Source: Eurosta solidaginis (Eukaryota > Arthropoda > Insecta > Diptera > Tephritidae). Taken from it: a stretch of DNA of 64,000 bases. The stretch covers positions 357,261,739-357,325,738 of the forward strand of contig NC_090319.1 of the NCBI RefSeq assembly GCF_040869045.1, read 5' to 3'. The translations under genes and the position numbers were made by a program. A model generated the notes under the pieces. It had not been told where the DNA came from. It did not search any database and saw only the letters and a program-made list of their open reading frames with translations. Shown piece after piece: positions 1-8,985 of the stretch (positions are counted from its first letter, which is position 1; every line of letters starts with the position of its first letter).

Positions 1-390
1 CTGAGAACCCAGCCGTATGAAGCAAAAAACACAAGCAGGTCCTTGGTGAACTCAACAAACAGGCGGCGGACCTTTATGCCGGGAATTGCCCGGTGAATCC
101 AGTACTCAAAGAAAAGTACCCAACACTTGTGGAAGAGGGACGCATACTCCCCAGGGAAACGTGTGTCACTCTTGCTCAACTTCGTTCTGGATACTGTAAC
201 AGGTTAAACTCTTACCTATCCAGAATCAACCCCGACATACAAAATGTATGCCCCGCTTGCAATGTGTCCCCACATGACACCAACCATCTCTTTAATTGTA
301 ATGTGGAACCAACACCTCTAACACCCCTTTCATTATGGTCCACCCCTGTTGAAACAGCAAGTTTCCTTGGACTACCGTTAGAGGATATTG
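1..390 (+). mobile_element. Jockey-type LINE, 3' end of ORF2
   Basis: The reading frame from about position 48 encodes the carboxyl end of a Jockey-clade ORF2, recognisable by the arginine-rich stretch LAQLRSGYCNRLNSY followed by a zinc knuckle of the form C-P-A-C ... H ... H-L-F-N-C. It ends at the sequence for FLGLPLEDI, where homology stops abruptly and a different LINE begins. The rest of the Jockey end, including its CAA-type tail, reappears at 2199-2262, so this is the upstream half of a split element. The window cuts off the 5' side. The same carboxyl end is seen on the minus strand near 9.1-9.3 kb and, decayed, near 7.4 kb. Family assignment is from recalled Jockey features, not a search. 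Confidence 0.8.
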
Positions 391-2198
391 CGGAATTCTT
401 TAAATCTAACTTTGATGATGCCAATGTAGGTTTGGCTGGCTCTCATTCGAGCTCGGGACTTTGTGATCAGATTGATTTTGGCTCCCTCATTATCTCAGAG
501 GTTGATGTTCGCAATGCTATGCTTTCCCTTAAACCCTCGCTAAGTTGTGACACTGATGGCATTTGCGCCTTTGTACTGAAGCACTGTAGTTTAACTCTGC
601 GCTCCCATTTGCCATATCTTCAATGCAACTGGAACTTTTATCGATAGATGGAAAATGAGCTCAATTTGTCCTATTTTTAAATCTGGTAATAAAAATGACA
701 TCTCTAACTATAGGCGGATTGCCAAACTCACATTATGCTCAAAGCTTTTCGAAAAAATCATAAAGGAGAAGTTGTCTTTTATCATTAAAAGGGTGATTGA
801 CCCGCGTCAACATGGGTTTGTTGCTGGTCGCTCTACTGTCACTAATCTAGGGTCGTTTTATGATTTCTGTATCTCTGCATTTAAGGATGGCTGCCAGGTT
901 GATACCATATATACCGACTTCTCAAAGTCTTTTGATAAAGTTTCACATCAAATCTTACTATCTAAACTTGAGTATATTGGATTTCTCTCTGTATTCTTAT
1001 CTTGGTTAAAATCGTATCTATCGAACCGGTCTCTATGTGTTGAAATCGAGGGCTGCAAGTCCCTACCTTTTTATGCAACGTCTGGAGTTCCTCAGGGGAG
1101 CATACTCGGGCCTTTGTTGTTTGTGCTTTTTATAAATGATATTGGTTCCTGTTTTTTTTCGTCCTCTTTCCTTCTATATGCAGATGATTTAAAGTTATTT
1201 CATAGAGTTAATGGCGAGTCGAATTCCCTACTCCTACAAAATGACCTAAATAATCTTATTGAATGGTGTAATGCCAATAATCTCTTCCTCAATGTGAATA
1301 AATGTTTCCATATGTCTTTTACTAAATCATCTAACTTATATTCCACCCTCTACGATATCGCAGGTGCTCGACTGGTTTCGGTTAATGAATTTATTGACTT
1401 AGGTGTTGTTTTTGATTCCTCTTTCTCTTTTGTCAATCATATCTCTTATATGCTTCCCAAGGCTTACAGAAACCTTGCCTTTCTTCGTAGATATGCAAAA
1501 GACTTTAAGGATCCTTATACAAGGAAGGCTCTTTTTACCTCTCTCGTTCGTTCAAAACTAGAATACGCCTCAATTGTTTGGAGTCCTATCTATAGCTGCT
1601 ATGCTGCCAGGATTGAAAGGGTTCAAAGAAAATTTACTCGTTTTTGTCTATTTTCACTCAACTTTGACGACCCAATTCCATCCTATCACTCGCGCTGCTT
1701 ACTCATAAATCTCCAACCTCTCGAATCCAGAAGGATAGAACATCTGCTAATGTTCGTCTATGATCTAATAGTTGGCTCTCTTGATTGCCCAGTTCTCTTA
1801 GCGAAGGTGTCATTTAATGTACCTAATCGGAGTCTTCGAACATTTTTTCCATTTTACATGAGTGCTTGCAGGGCTAATTATTGTAATTTTGACCCAATTT
1901 TTCGGGCACTAAATGAATTTAATAGACTCTCACGGAGGTTTTTTATTGATTTTTCTTTGTCGAGAAGCATCTTCAAGTCAACTTTACAAGAGTTCCTATA
2001 ATCTACTTGCAGTAGCTTCTTATTTTTTGTTTTCGCTAGTCATGTTACTTATGTACGTTATTTGTTGTGGTTTTCAGTTGATTATTTGTTTAAGTATTTA
2101 TTTGCTTTTGTATTCTAGTCTGTAAGATTGTTTAATCACAGACTGAATAAATTATACATACATACATAAAAAAAAAATTATACATACATACATACATA
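391..2198 (+). mobile_element. 5'-truncated LINE nested in the Jockey end
   Basis: A non-LTR retrotransposon lacking its endonuclease region. It starts inside the linker before the reverse transcriptase (EFFKSNFDDANV), continues through the RT domain, and ends in a 3' tail of TACA repeats with an A-rich run at 2155-2198. Jockey sequence flanks both sides, so it inserted into the Jockey 3' end. A few Jockey bases are missing at the junction and I cannot identify a target-site duplication. The RT style (GFVAGRSTVTNL, DFSKSFDKVSH, GVPQGSILGPLLF, YADD) fits the Jockey/CR1 group; the exact clade is uncertain. Confidence 0.75.
397..2001 (+). pseudogene. LINE ORF2 reverse transcriptase, frameshifted
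   Basis: The second half (655-2001, 448 residues) is one long open frame holding most of an RT domain. The catalytic aspartates are present: D88 in YTDFSKSFD and the YADD box at 175-178. The primer-grip-side motif SGVPQGSILGPLLF is at about 143-156, and a LINE thumb/connection region follows (PYTRKALFTSLVRSKLEYASIVW). The usual NYRPI motif reads NYRRI. The upstream part lies in another frame to about 615; the correct frame (GTFIDRWKMSSICPIF) resumes from about 620, so a small indel near 612-622 breaks the ORF. No endonuclease domain precedes it. The element is dead, but its RT core is well preserved, suggesting moderate age. Confidence 0.8.
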
Positions 2199-2262
2199 CA
2201 ATTTGTGATCGGTCGCGGCTGTTAGGTGGGGCGAAGCACTGCTACAACAGCAACGACAACAC
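2199..2262 (+). mobile_element. Displaced Jockey 3' tail
   Basis: The segment from CAATTTGTGATCGG through GCACTGCTACAACAGCAACG matches, as reverse complement, the DNA that directly follows the Jockey stop region at 7735-7800 and 8990-9060. It is therefore the downstream half of the Jockey element at 1-390, separated from it by the nested LINE. It ends in a degenerate CAA-repeat tail. Confidence 0.7.
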
Positions 2263-2396
2263 TGGCTTTCAGTGTAAACTTTCGAAATTGTTTTTTTTAT
2301 TGAATATTGAATGCTCTCTCTATATTCGAAGATCAAGTATAGATCTTGACCGAGATTTGGATGATGCTTAATAATTAGAATAAACAATCGTTTATG

Positions 2397-2837
2397 ACCT
2401 CGTTCTCTACCCCAGCGGGTTAGGGGTCAGAATATACCCGCGGAGGGTATGCCTGTCGTAAGAGGCGACTAAAATACCGGATTCAAGGGGCTGTGTACCG
2501 CAACCCCTCAGGTTGCCAACGCAATATACAGCTTCTCCAAACCCAATTGTCAACCTCACCTATCCGCGGCGAATCCTGTTTCGCTAACAGACGAGGCTCT
2601 CGCAACCCCAAGCTCCTCATGGAACTTGGGGCGGGAGGGAGGGAAGGATGGCCTGAAGGTTTAATGTGGCCACATAAATCGCTCCCGGGATGGTCGGGCT
2701 AGCACCTTAATGGTGCTGTGTTACCGGAGCGTACCGGATCTGTATCCGGCAAAGGACCATTACATCGATAACACTCCCCAAAGTCTTCGGGGAGCAACCT
2801 TATCGCTACAACAACAACAACAACAACCTCGTTCTCT
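2397..2837 (+). mobile_element. CAA-SINE copy 1 (SINE-like, CAA tail, 12-bp TSD)
   Basis: A roughly 415-bp interspersed element beginning CCCAGCGGGTTAGGGG and ending in a (CAA)n run (2810-2825). The 12-bp direct repeat ACCTCGTTCTCT flanks it at 2397-2408 and 2826-2837, a target-site duplication typical of LINE-machinery retroposition. Other copies: 10262-10552 (+, internally deleted), 35040-35415 (-), 37985-38250 (+, 5' truncated) and 55085-55295 (-, decayed). I see no long ORF and no convincing pol III B box, so it may derive from a LINE 3' end. Its GCTACAACAACAAC end resembles the Jockey tail. Confidence 0.85.
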
Positions 2838-3297
2838 GTTACGGTACGATAAGATTACCTCTTCTATTGGCATTATATACTATGATTGTAGTTGTCTGCA
2901 TAACTGCGGAGTGAAATGCTAGCTGGGACCTTACACTCGCTTCCGCGCACTATAAGGAAGTCCCAAATGCTTCAACGATAGTCGAGTTGAGTGCCTCAGT
3001 CCGATGACTGGCCTCCCAACAGCAGCACTCCAAACAAGTTTCTAATGATGAATTGCTGTTGCCATGGGATTGGTAGCTTCTCCATAGTTAAGTCAATTAT
3101 TTATTAGTCAATTTATTTATTAAGTATCAGTAACGCCTTCTCTTAATTTTTTTTCCTAAACAGTTCAGTTTGATGATAATGATAGTTTGGCAAAATATAC
3201 CTCCGAGAAGATTAAATCCATCCACGGTTCTTTTTCAAATGGTGATGTGCTGTTTTTTTTAATTATTTTTTCTAAGATCTAAGATATATAACATAAG
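2838..3297. other. Unassigned stretch upstream of calnexin exons
   Basis: No recognisable gene. Around 3160 a good polypyrimidine-AG acceptor is followed by about 30 open codons, but they do not resemble calnexin or another family I know. The stretch presumably lies in the long intron upstream of the visible calnexin exons. Confidence 0.4.
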
Positions 3298-3412
3298 TCC
3301 TGGTTTTTGATGGTTTTTCAGTTTGGTCGTTAAATAAACTTGTTTTAACACTGCAGACTCATTCAGTCTATGTGAGGTCCTCATGGACCGGCCAGTTTAA
3401 TCTAACCTATCC
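3298..3412 (+). mobile_element. LINE 3' UTR fragment (CCTAA-type tail)
   Basis: Matches the 3' end of the LINE at 18470-18857: both share the 'tttttcagtttggtcgtt' segment, the 'gactcattcagtctatg' segment, and 'gaggtcctcatggaccggcc' just before a degenerate CCTAACCT-type tail. Only the 3' UTR is present. Confidence 0.65.
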
Positions 3413-3439
3413 TGACTGATCTGCATGTTTTATGCTTTT

Positions 3440-3535
3440 GCTAGGGCGGATGAATTTTTTATTAGAAGCTTTGCATGGCAGAATGACAGACGGAGGTATT
3501 GCCAAGCATCGCAGTATTTTGTGTACATCCAATAA
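3440..3535 (-). mobile_element. tS1 tRNA-derived SINE fragment
   Basis: Short decayed piece matching the centre of the SINE at 27062-27426: the 'agctttgcatggcagaatgac ... ttgccaagca' pattern corresponds to the 'cttttcatggcagaaatac ... tttgccaaacactgcc' segment of the minus-strand copies. Confidence 0.5.
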
Positions 3536-3603
3536 AAGTAGAAAAAATAATCTATCTACACGTATTTTTTGTAATAATTCACATTTGTGTTTCTAATTTT
3601 AAG

Positions 3604-6334
3604 GGATCGCTTGGAAGAGCCATTCAAAGATAAACTACCACATCTTTATCAGTTAGTGCTACGACCCGATAATAGCTTTGAAATCAGTGTTGATCGTAAG
3701 GTAATAAATAAAGGATCTTTACTTGCTGACTTTACGCCACCTGTGAACCCTCCACGTGAAATTGATGATCCAGAGGACAAGAAACCCAAAGATTGGGATG
3801 AACGTGAAAAGGTATATAAAATAAAATCTTTGCGTAAACGTGTACTTTGTACAACTTTTTCTAACTTAACAGATACCCGATCCTACAGCTAAGAAGCCTG
3901 AAGATTGGGATGATGATGCCCCACCACAAATTCCGGATCCTACAGCTGTTGTACCAGAGGGTTGGTTAGAGGATGAAACACCAATGATACCTGGTGAGCT
4001 TTAATAAAATATGTTAAAAATATTTGTAAAAAAGCAAACAAAATATTTGTCTTCATCGAATAGATCCATCATCCATCAAACCCTCCGATTGGGATAGCGA
4101 TATGGATGGCGAATGGGAAGCGCCGATGATCGACAATCCAATTTGCGAAAATGCGCCTGGCTGTGGCGAGTGGAAACCACCACTTATACAAAATAAAGAA
4201 TACAAAGGAAAATGGCGCGCACCCCTCATTGACAATCCAAATTATCAAGGCAAATGGGCTGCGCGCAAAATACCCAACCCCGACTTCTTCGAAGATCTCA
4301 CACCATTTAGAATGACACCCATTGTAAGTGTGAAACAATTATTGTTCTGTATTGCTTTGTCAATTTGTGTTTGTGGTTGTTTTGTTTTTACTTTCGTATA
4401 GTCTGCTATCGGCCTTGAACTTTGGTCAATGTCTGATAATATTTTGTTTGACAACATCATTATCGCTGATGATATTGAGGCGGCTAGAGAATTTGCTGCT
4501 ATGACTTTCGATATTAAGCGTAAATACATAGATAAGGAATCGGTAAGTGTGGCTTATGATTAAGTGCGTTATTTAAACGATGTACTATTTATAATCGGAA
4601 AAAGACTAAATATCTATTTTTTGTTTAAACTAAGAAAACTCTATGGCATCGTATAATGAGGCGCATAAATTACAAGCCCGGCTGGTGGGCTTTGTATTTC
4701 TTATATTTGCTCATACCAGCTGGCTGTTACGTATATTATTTGTATGGTCGTGCAAAAGAGGTGCCATACAAACTTTTATTAATTTTATAAGTGTTGTATT
4801 GTTCATATTTGCTTAACATATTTGCTAGCTTAAGATGTATTATTTAATTTTTAACTCAAATATTTTTTCGTGTCGTAAGTTGATTTCATGCGATTGTCCG
4901 GCGCTTTGGCACAAGAGGAAGAAACCTCTGGGATCTCCTTTCTTTGACGATCTTTATGATCTGATTAACTTTGAACCTAAGAAATTCCTGACGTTTGCTA
5001 AATCGACCTGTTGGTTTGAGTAGGGGAGAGATCCACGTGTTATCGCAACGGGACCTTTATGGGCCTATGTGCACTGGTGCTCGCACCGGTGGCCACTCTA
5101 ACCTCACCTAAGTTGATTTCATTTGAGATGAATTAAAGAAAAAAATATCGGAATATACGCATTTTGTTTGTGCTTAAAGTTACAATTAGAAAGTATATTT
5201 TTTTACTCCGTAATTAAGTTATGAAATACAAGACGTAACTGTTCAGCGATTTGCTCTTATCGTGCAGGATGCGGTGGCCATGTGCAACGCCCAAATTTTG
5301 GCAAAAGCAAACCCCCAATTCTGAGACGTAGTGTCTGTTATACCTATTGTTATACCTTAATTCCATTATAATTTTTTATGACAACTTGGCTATTCAATAG
5401 TCTCAGACCAGATTGGGATAGACCAAGTTAGTTTTAGAATCGAGTTAGATAATAAGGCACCTTCTGTTGATAAATATATGTATTAGATTGCTTAGTTTTT
5501 GCATCACGTACAATTTTTCTTTTCTTCTTTCTTAAATTTTTCTTTTAATGTTTGACGCTTGTGGTACATGTAAATAATTGCACACAAAACATAGGAGACA
5601 TTTTTCAATAAAATTGTAACCTTGTTCACCGAAAGTTCATGGATTTGGCGTGTAGCTCTTGTGCTGCTAGGTGGCGCACCATTATCATTTACTTTGTATC
5701 GCTTGTTCAGGAAATCCGGTTCAAAGGTAAATAGTCACCCGCTAGTATTGGGAGTTAAAGTAGTAGTAGTTGAAGTATGCTTTCTTTTAAATTTGTATTT
5801 CTTTATTAGAGATAGACCATACTTCGTTTGCCCGAACTACGTTTCGGTTTAAAACCGGAGTTTGGTCCCTCTCGATTCATTTAATATACATTTAATTATA
5901 ACACTTTGTATCTACATAAATGCTGTGTAGGAAACCAGTTCAGACGCTGCTGCTAAGAAAACGGATGCTGTGCAACCTGATGATGAAGCAGATAGTTCGG
6001 GTTCGGGTGACACCGCCGATACAATTAAAGCCAACAGCAGTAACTCCAAATTAGAATCCAATCCTAAAACAAAAAAGTCTGATTTAGATGTTAAAGATGA
6101 CAAAGATGAGGCAGAAAGTGATGATATCTCTGCAGCCTCAGCAGCAAACATCGGTGGCAACGATCAGCGCGAATCACAAGATGATGATGCAGATGAAACT
6201 GAAGCAGGGGTACGAACCAAATAATAAATTGAAAATTTTGTATATTTTTTATTAACATATATTTTTTTTCTACCTTCTAGCAAACTGCGACGAAAGCTGT
6301 TCGTAAACGTCGTGTGCCTAAGGATCAATCCTAA
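3604..6334 (+). CDS. Cnx: Calnexin, ER lectin chaperone (3' exons; 5' exons outside window)
   Basis: Calnexin is a type I ER membrane chaperone that binds monoglucosylated glycoproteins and recruits ERp57-type partners through its P-domain. Exons by splice consensus and phase: 3604-3811, 3873-3993, 4064-4323, 4402-4542, then an anchor exon (4635-4760 or 5595-5726), 5931-6209, and 6281-6334 ending in TAA. The first exon carries [15 protein letters not shown] from the lectin fold. Then follow four type-1 P-domain repeats (such as [14 protein letters not shown]) and four type-2 repeats ([43 protein letters not shown]); four of each is the calnexin rather than the calreticulin pattern. [14 protein letters not shown] and [10 protein letters not shown] close the lectin part. 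The cytosolic tail (5931 on) is acidic and ends in a basic RKRR-type stretch. About 397 of a usual ~600 residues are visible; the signal peptide and most of the lectin domain must lie upstream. All junctions keep frame, so it looks functional. Confidence 0.93.
4635..4790 (+). CDS. Cnx: Calnexin alternative membrane-anchor exon 1
   Basis: After the acceptor at 4633-4634, a phase-0 frame of 42 codons encodes a basic amphipathic lead ([16 protein letters not shown]) and a hydrophobic helix ([20 protein letters not shown]). A possible donor follows GAG at 4760, but GTGCCA is weak. If it is not used, translation runs on for nine residues to TAA at 4788-4790, giving an isoform with almost no cytosolic tail. 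If it is used, the exon joins in frame to 5931. The exon is interchangeable in phase with the one at 5595-5726. Confidence 0.75.
   Translation, partial: KTLWHRIMRRINYKPGWWALYFLYLLIPAGCYVYYLYGRAKEVPYKLLLIL
4885..5112 (+). mobile_element. LINE 3' end inside a calnexin intron
   Basis: The frame around 4885-5023 reads as the carboxyl end of an RNase H LINE ORF2 ([19 protein letters not shown] ... [13 protein letters not shown]), matching the layout of the LINE end at 8570-8740. A 3' UTR follows, finishing with 'ggtggccactctaacctcac' as the tail. It lies in sense orientation between the two alternative calnexin anchor exons. Confidence 0.7.
5595..5726 (+). CDS. Cnx: Calnexin alternative membrane-anchor exon 2
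   Basis: After the acceptor at 5593-5594, 44 phase-0 codons encode an amphipathic lead ([15 protein letters not shown]), a hydrophobic helix ([20 protein letters not shown]) and a basic stop-transfer segment (RLFRKSGSK), then a good GTAAAT donor at 5727. This matches the expected calnexin order of lectin fold, transmembrane helix and acidic tail, and joins in frame to 5931. It would be the classical anchor; the 4635 exon is the alternative. Confidence 0.85.
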
Positions 6335-7379
6335 AGCCGTTAACACGAATGCTAAATGCGAAGCATTTGAAACGAAAAACATAATTCCAAAAACTTGATA
6401 TTTAAATAAATTAATAGTAGTAGGAAAATACAGCTGAATTTTTCAGCAAAATATCGTCGGTGACGATAAACCAAGTTTTTGTGTTCGAGTCATAATACAA
6501 ACTTTTTTTTTGCTTTTTACCTTATTTTTAGTTTACTCCATTTCTCACAATTGGCTACGGCTCGACTTGTAGTTTAGTTATAAAATTATGGAATGCAATG
6601 TAATGATTATAGCACCTGTTTTATTATGAGTGTACACCATCATGCGTTCATGTGTGTATGTGTATGTATGTAATTTAAAGTACATATACGTACATGCAAT
6701 ATTCGCCTATTTAATTACATTTATACGATAATTAAAGCCGCCGGTTTTACATCATATTTGAATATATAATACAAGCCCGCTGTTTTATAAATAATATATA
6801 TTGGTTTTGTCTATTCTACAATAGTTTTCTCATTCTTGTAAAGAAGTATTAAAAAATGTTTAAGTTTATCATTATCATTATAATCATTTTATATTTGTTC
6901 ATATAAAGTCGTAAATATGTATGTCTGTTAGAAGTTTGCTCAGAAAAAATTGTTTGCGCTTATCTATGCAAATTTAATAAACGAATTAAGAATAAAACCT
7001 TATGTTGGTCGAAACATGGCAATAATCCAATGCGAAAGAAGCAAGCAATCGAAAATTACTTTAATTTCAAATGTACTTTGTATTAAATGCGTTTTTAAAT
7101 TTGTAATATTAATTAAACGCGAATAGTAATAAATATAATAAAAAAAAATTACGAAAAACAAAACTTTTCAACATTATTTCAGCGAAGTTTTAATCATAAT
7201 ATTGATATAATGCAGCACAAAATAACTGCTATATCGCACGGTGTAGTGAACTGACAAGCACTCAACCAAAAATTACACTACCACGCATCCCTTTCGTTTA
7301 AACTGCGGTAACATGATATGGCTCGCAATCTCAAACATATAAAGTCTTTAAACTCCTTGATCAATCACGCTCCCGAACC
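6335..7379 (+). promoter_or_regulatory. Calnexin 3' UTR and poly(A) signals, then AT-rich DNA
   Basis: AATAAA hexamers lie at 6405-6410, 6976-6981 and 6991-6996, all on the calnexin strand, so short and long 3' UTRs are both possible. A TG/TATG-rich tract at about 6650-6670 is simple sequence. Beyond about 7150 I see no feature until Jockey remnants begin. Confidence 0.6.
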
Positions 7380-7570
7380 CCATTATCTGGCTCAAACACT
7401 CAATACTCCTAAACTCGGTATATTCTAAAGATTCAACTCCATAAACCATATTTTCAACTGCGATGCAGAGTCAACGCATCTCAATAGCGAATCCTTTACA
7501 TTAAGTCCTGTTGAAGCTGCAAGTTTCGTACAGTTAGATAATTCCGATGACATTTTTGGCCTACTGCACT
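7380..7570 (+). mobile_element. Decayed Jockey 3' end
   Basis: 'aaccatattttcaactgcga' encodes NHIFNCD, the end of the Jockey zinc knuckle, followed by PVEAASF as in the copy at 1-390. Many substitutions and frame breaks; an old fragment. Confidence 0.55.
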
Positions 7571-7734
7571 AGCATTTGGCAAATAGTACAAAATTGGCGA
7601 TAATATTTAATGGGTCAAACATCGACATGAGGATACGAGAAGTTCGTGCGATTGCTCCGGAAATATTGGACGAGTATCAGACAAGACTTCGATTACGACG
7701 TTAGTTTGCAAGAACTGGATATTTGTCTTTAATA

Positions 7735-7893
7735 ATGGGGTTGATCCGACGTTCTTGTAGCAGTGCTTCACCCCATCTCGTAGGAGCGATCGCTCATAAA
7801 TTGTCATCGATATCTTCTAACGAAAGTTCAAGGGACTTGCAGTTTCAAATGTGTTGGACACGTGTGTTGAAGGCGTTGGCTCCAAATCGCATC
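7735..7893 (-). mobile_element. Jockey 3' tail (-), interrupted by an RNase H LINE
   Basis: The reverse complement gives the Jockey end region, including the GAAGATATCGATGACAATTT segment that precedes its 3' UTR. It stops at about 7893, where the plus-strand RNase H LINE begins. More Jockey (-) sequence appears after that LINE at 8857-8985, so the two pieces were probably one copy that lost about 200 bp on insertion. Confidence 0.6.
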
Positions 7894-8853
7894 ATGGTTC
7901 TAAGCTTGACGGGAAGGTGGGAGCAGGCCTCTTTTCACCGTATCTGGGTCTCTTTTCTCCTACCAGAAAACTGTAGTGTTTACCAAGCGGAAATGCTGGC
8001 AATACACAGGGTTGTGAATCATCTCGGGTCTATGCCTAAGGATGGTAAACAGGTGTTTATTTTCTCAGACAACCAGGCCGCATTAAAGGCCCTGAACTCA
8101 TTCGTCGACAACGCAAAGTCGGTCACTGAATGCCGCAGATCTCTTAACGAGATGGCTCAGCACTTCAGTATCAGCCTCATAGGGGTACCTGGGCACAGGG
8201 ATATTGAAGGCAACTGCAGAGCAGACGAGTTGGCCAGAAGAAGCACCACCGACCATATCCTTCCGGGAAATGATTCGGTAGGTATACCCATGGCCACTTT
8301 CAGGCTTCGTGTGAACACAAGCAATATAAGAATTGCAAATGGACTATGGTCAGCCATATCATCGTGTGAGATATCCAGCCTAACCTGGCCCTCATATGAC
8401 AAGGGGCGCACAGGAGTGCTTCTGATTTTAAACAAATCAGTTCTATCGTCCCTGATAAGGGTTATAACAGGGCATTGTTTAATAGGCACGCATGGTGCTG
8501 GAATGGGGGCAACGACCTTCGACTATTGTCGCAGCTGCAGATGTACAGAAGAGGAGGAGATGTACAGAAGAGGAGGAGAGTATCCAGCACCTTCTCTGTC
8601 ACTGTCCAGCGCTTAGTAGGCGTAGGTTGGCCATCCTTGGTAAACCTTTTCTACATGACCTTGCTGAGGTCTCTAGCTATGAAGTCAAGGCTCAAGCAAA
8701 ATATATAAGTTCCACGAAGTGGTTTGACCCGCTTTAGGCAGGTTAGGGGTCCTCTTGAGACCGTATAGGGTATTACAATGGGCCCACTGGTGGCCTATAT
8801 AGTGAGATGTTACCATAGTGGCCAGCTCAGCCCTCGCAACCTAACCTAACCTT
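7893..8853 (+). pseudogene. LINE ORF2 RNase H domain and 3' end, broken
   Basis: Begins abruptly inside the RNase H domain: a DGSKLDG-like sequence in a shifted frame, then the catalytic-E segment CSVYQAEMLAI, the D segment FIFSDNQAALKAL, and HRDIEGNCRADELAR with the last catalytic D. A C-x2-C ... H-x4-C knuckle and a carboxyl tail (KWFDPL-stop at about 8735) follow, then a 3' UTR ending in CAACCTAACCTAACCT. RNase H in a LINE points to the I/R1/LOA group. A 19-bp tandem duplication at 8541-8578 and other indels break the frame. The RT and endonuclease are missing (5' truncation). Confidence 0.75.
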
Positions 8854-8856
8854 ACT

Positions 8857-8985
8857 GCGAATTTCTCTGAGAACGGGGTTCGCCGGGCATTTATAGGCAA
8901 AAGACATTGCCGACTTTTGTGGATTAGGCTGAAGTCCTGTTACTGCTTATATGGTTCAAACGTCTAATCTCGAGTGTGCCGGATC
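8857..8985 (-). mobile_element. Jockey ORF2 fragment (-)
   Basis: The reverse complement resembles the Jockey segment containing NCPVNPVLKEK (seen at 60-110): a 'tgcccggcgaaccccgttct' stretch with AT-rich divergence. Probably the upstream continuation of the Jockey copy at 7735-7893. Confidence 0.5.

Noticed and set aside
4053..4529. Minus-strand frames across calnexin exons
   Set aside because: Shadows of the P-domain coding strand.
7607..7807. Minus-strand 66-codon frame
   Set aside because: Overlaps Jockey tail sequence and has no domain.
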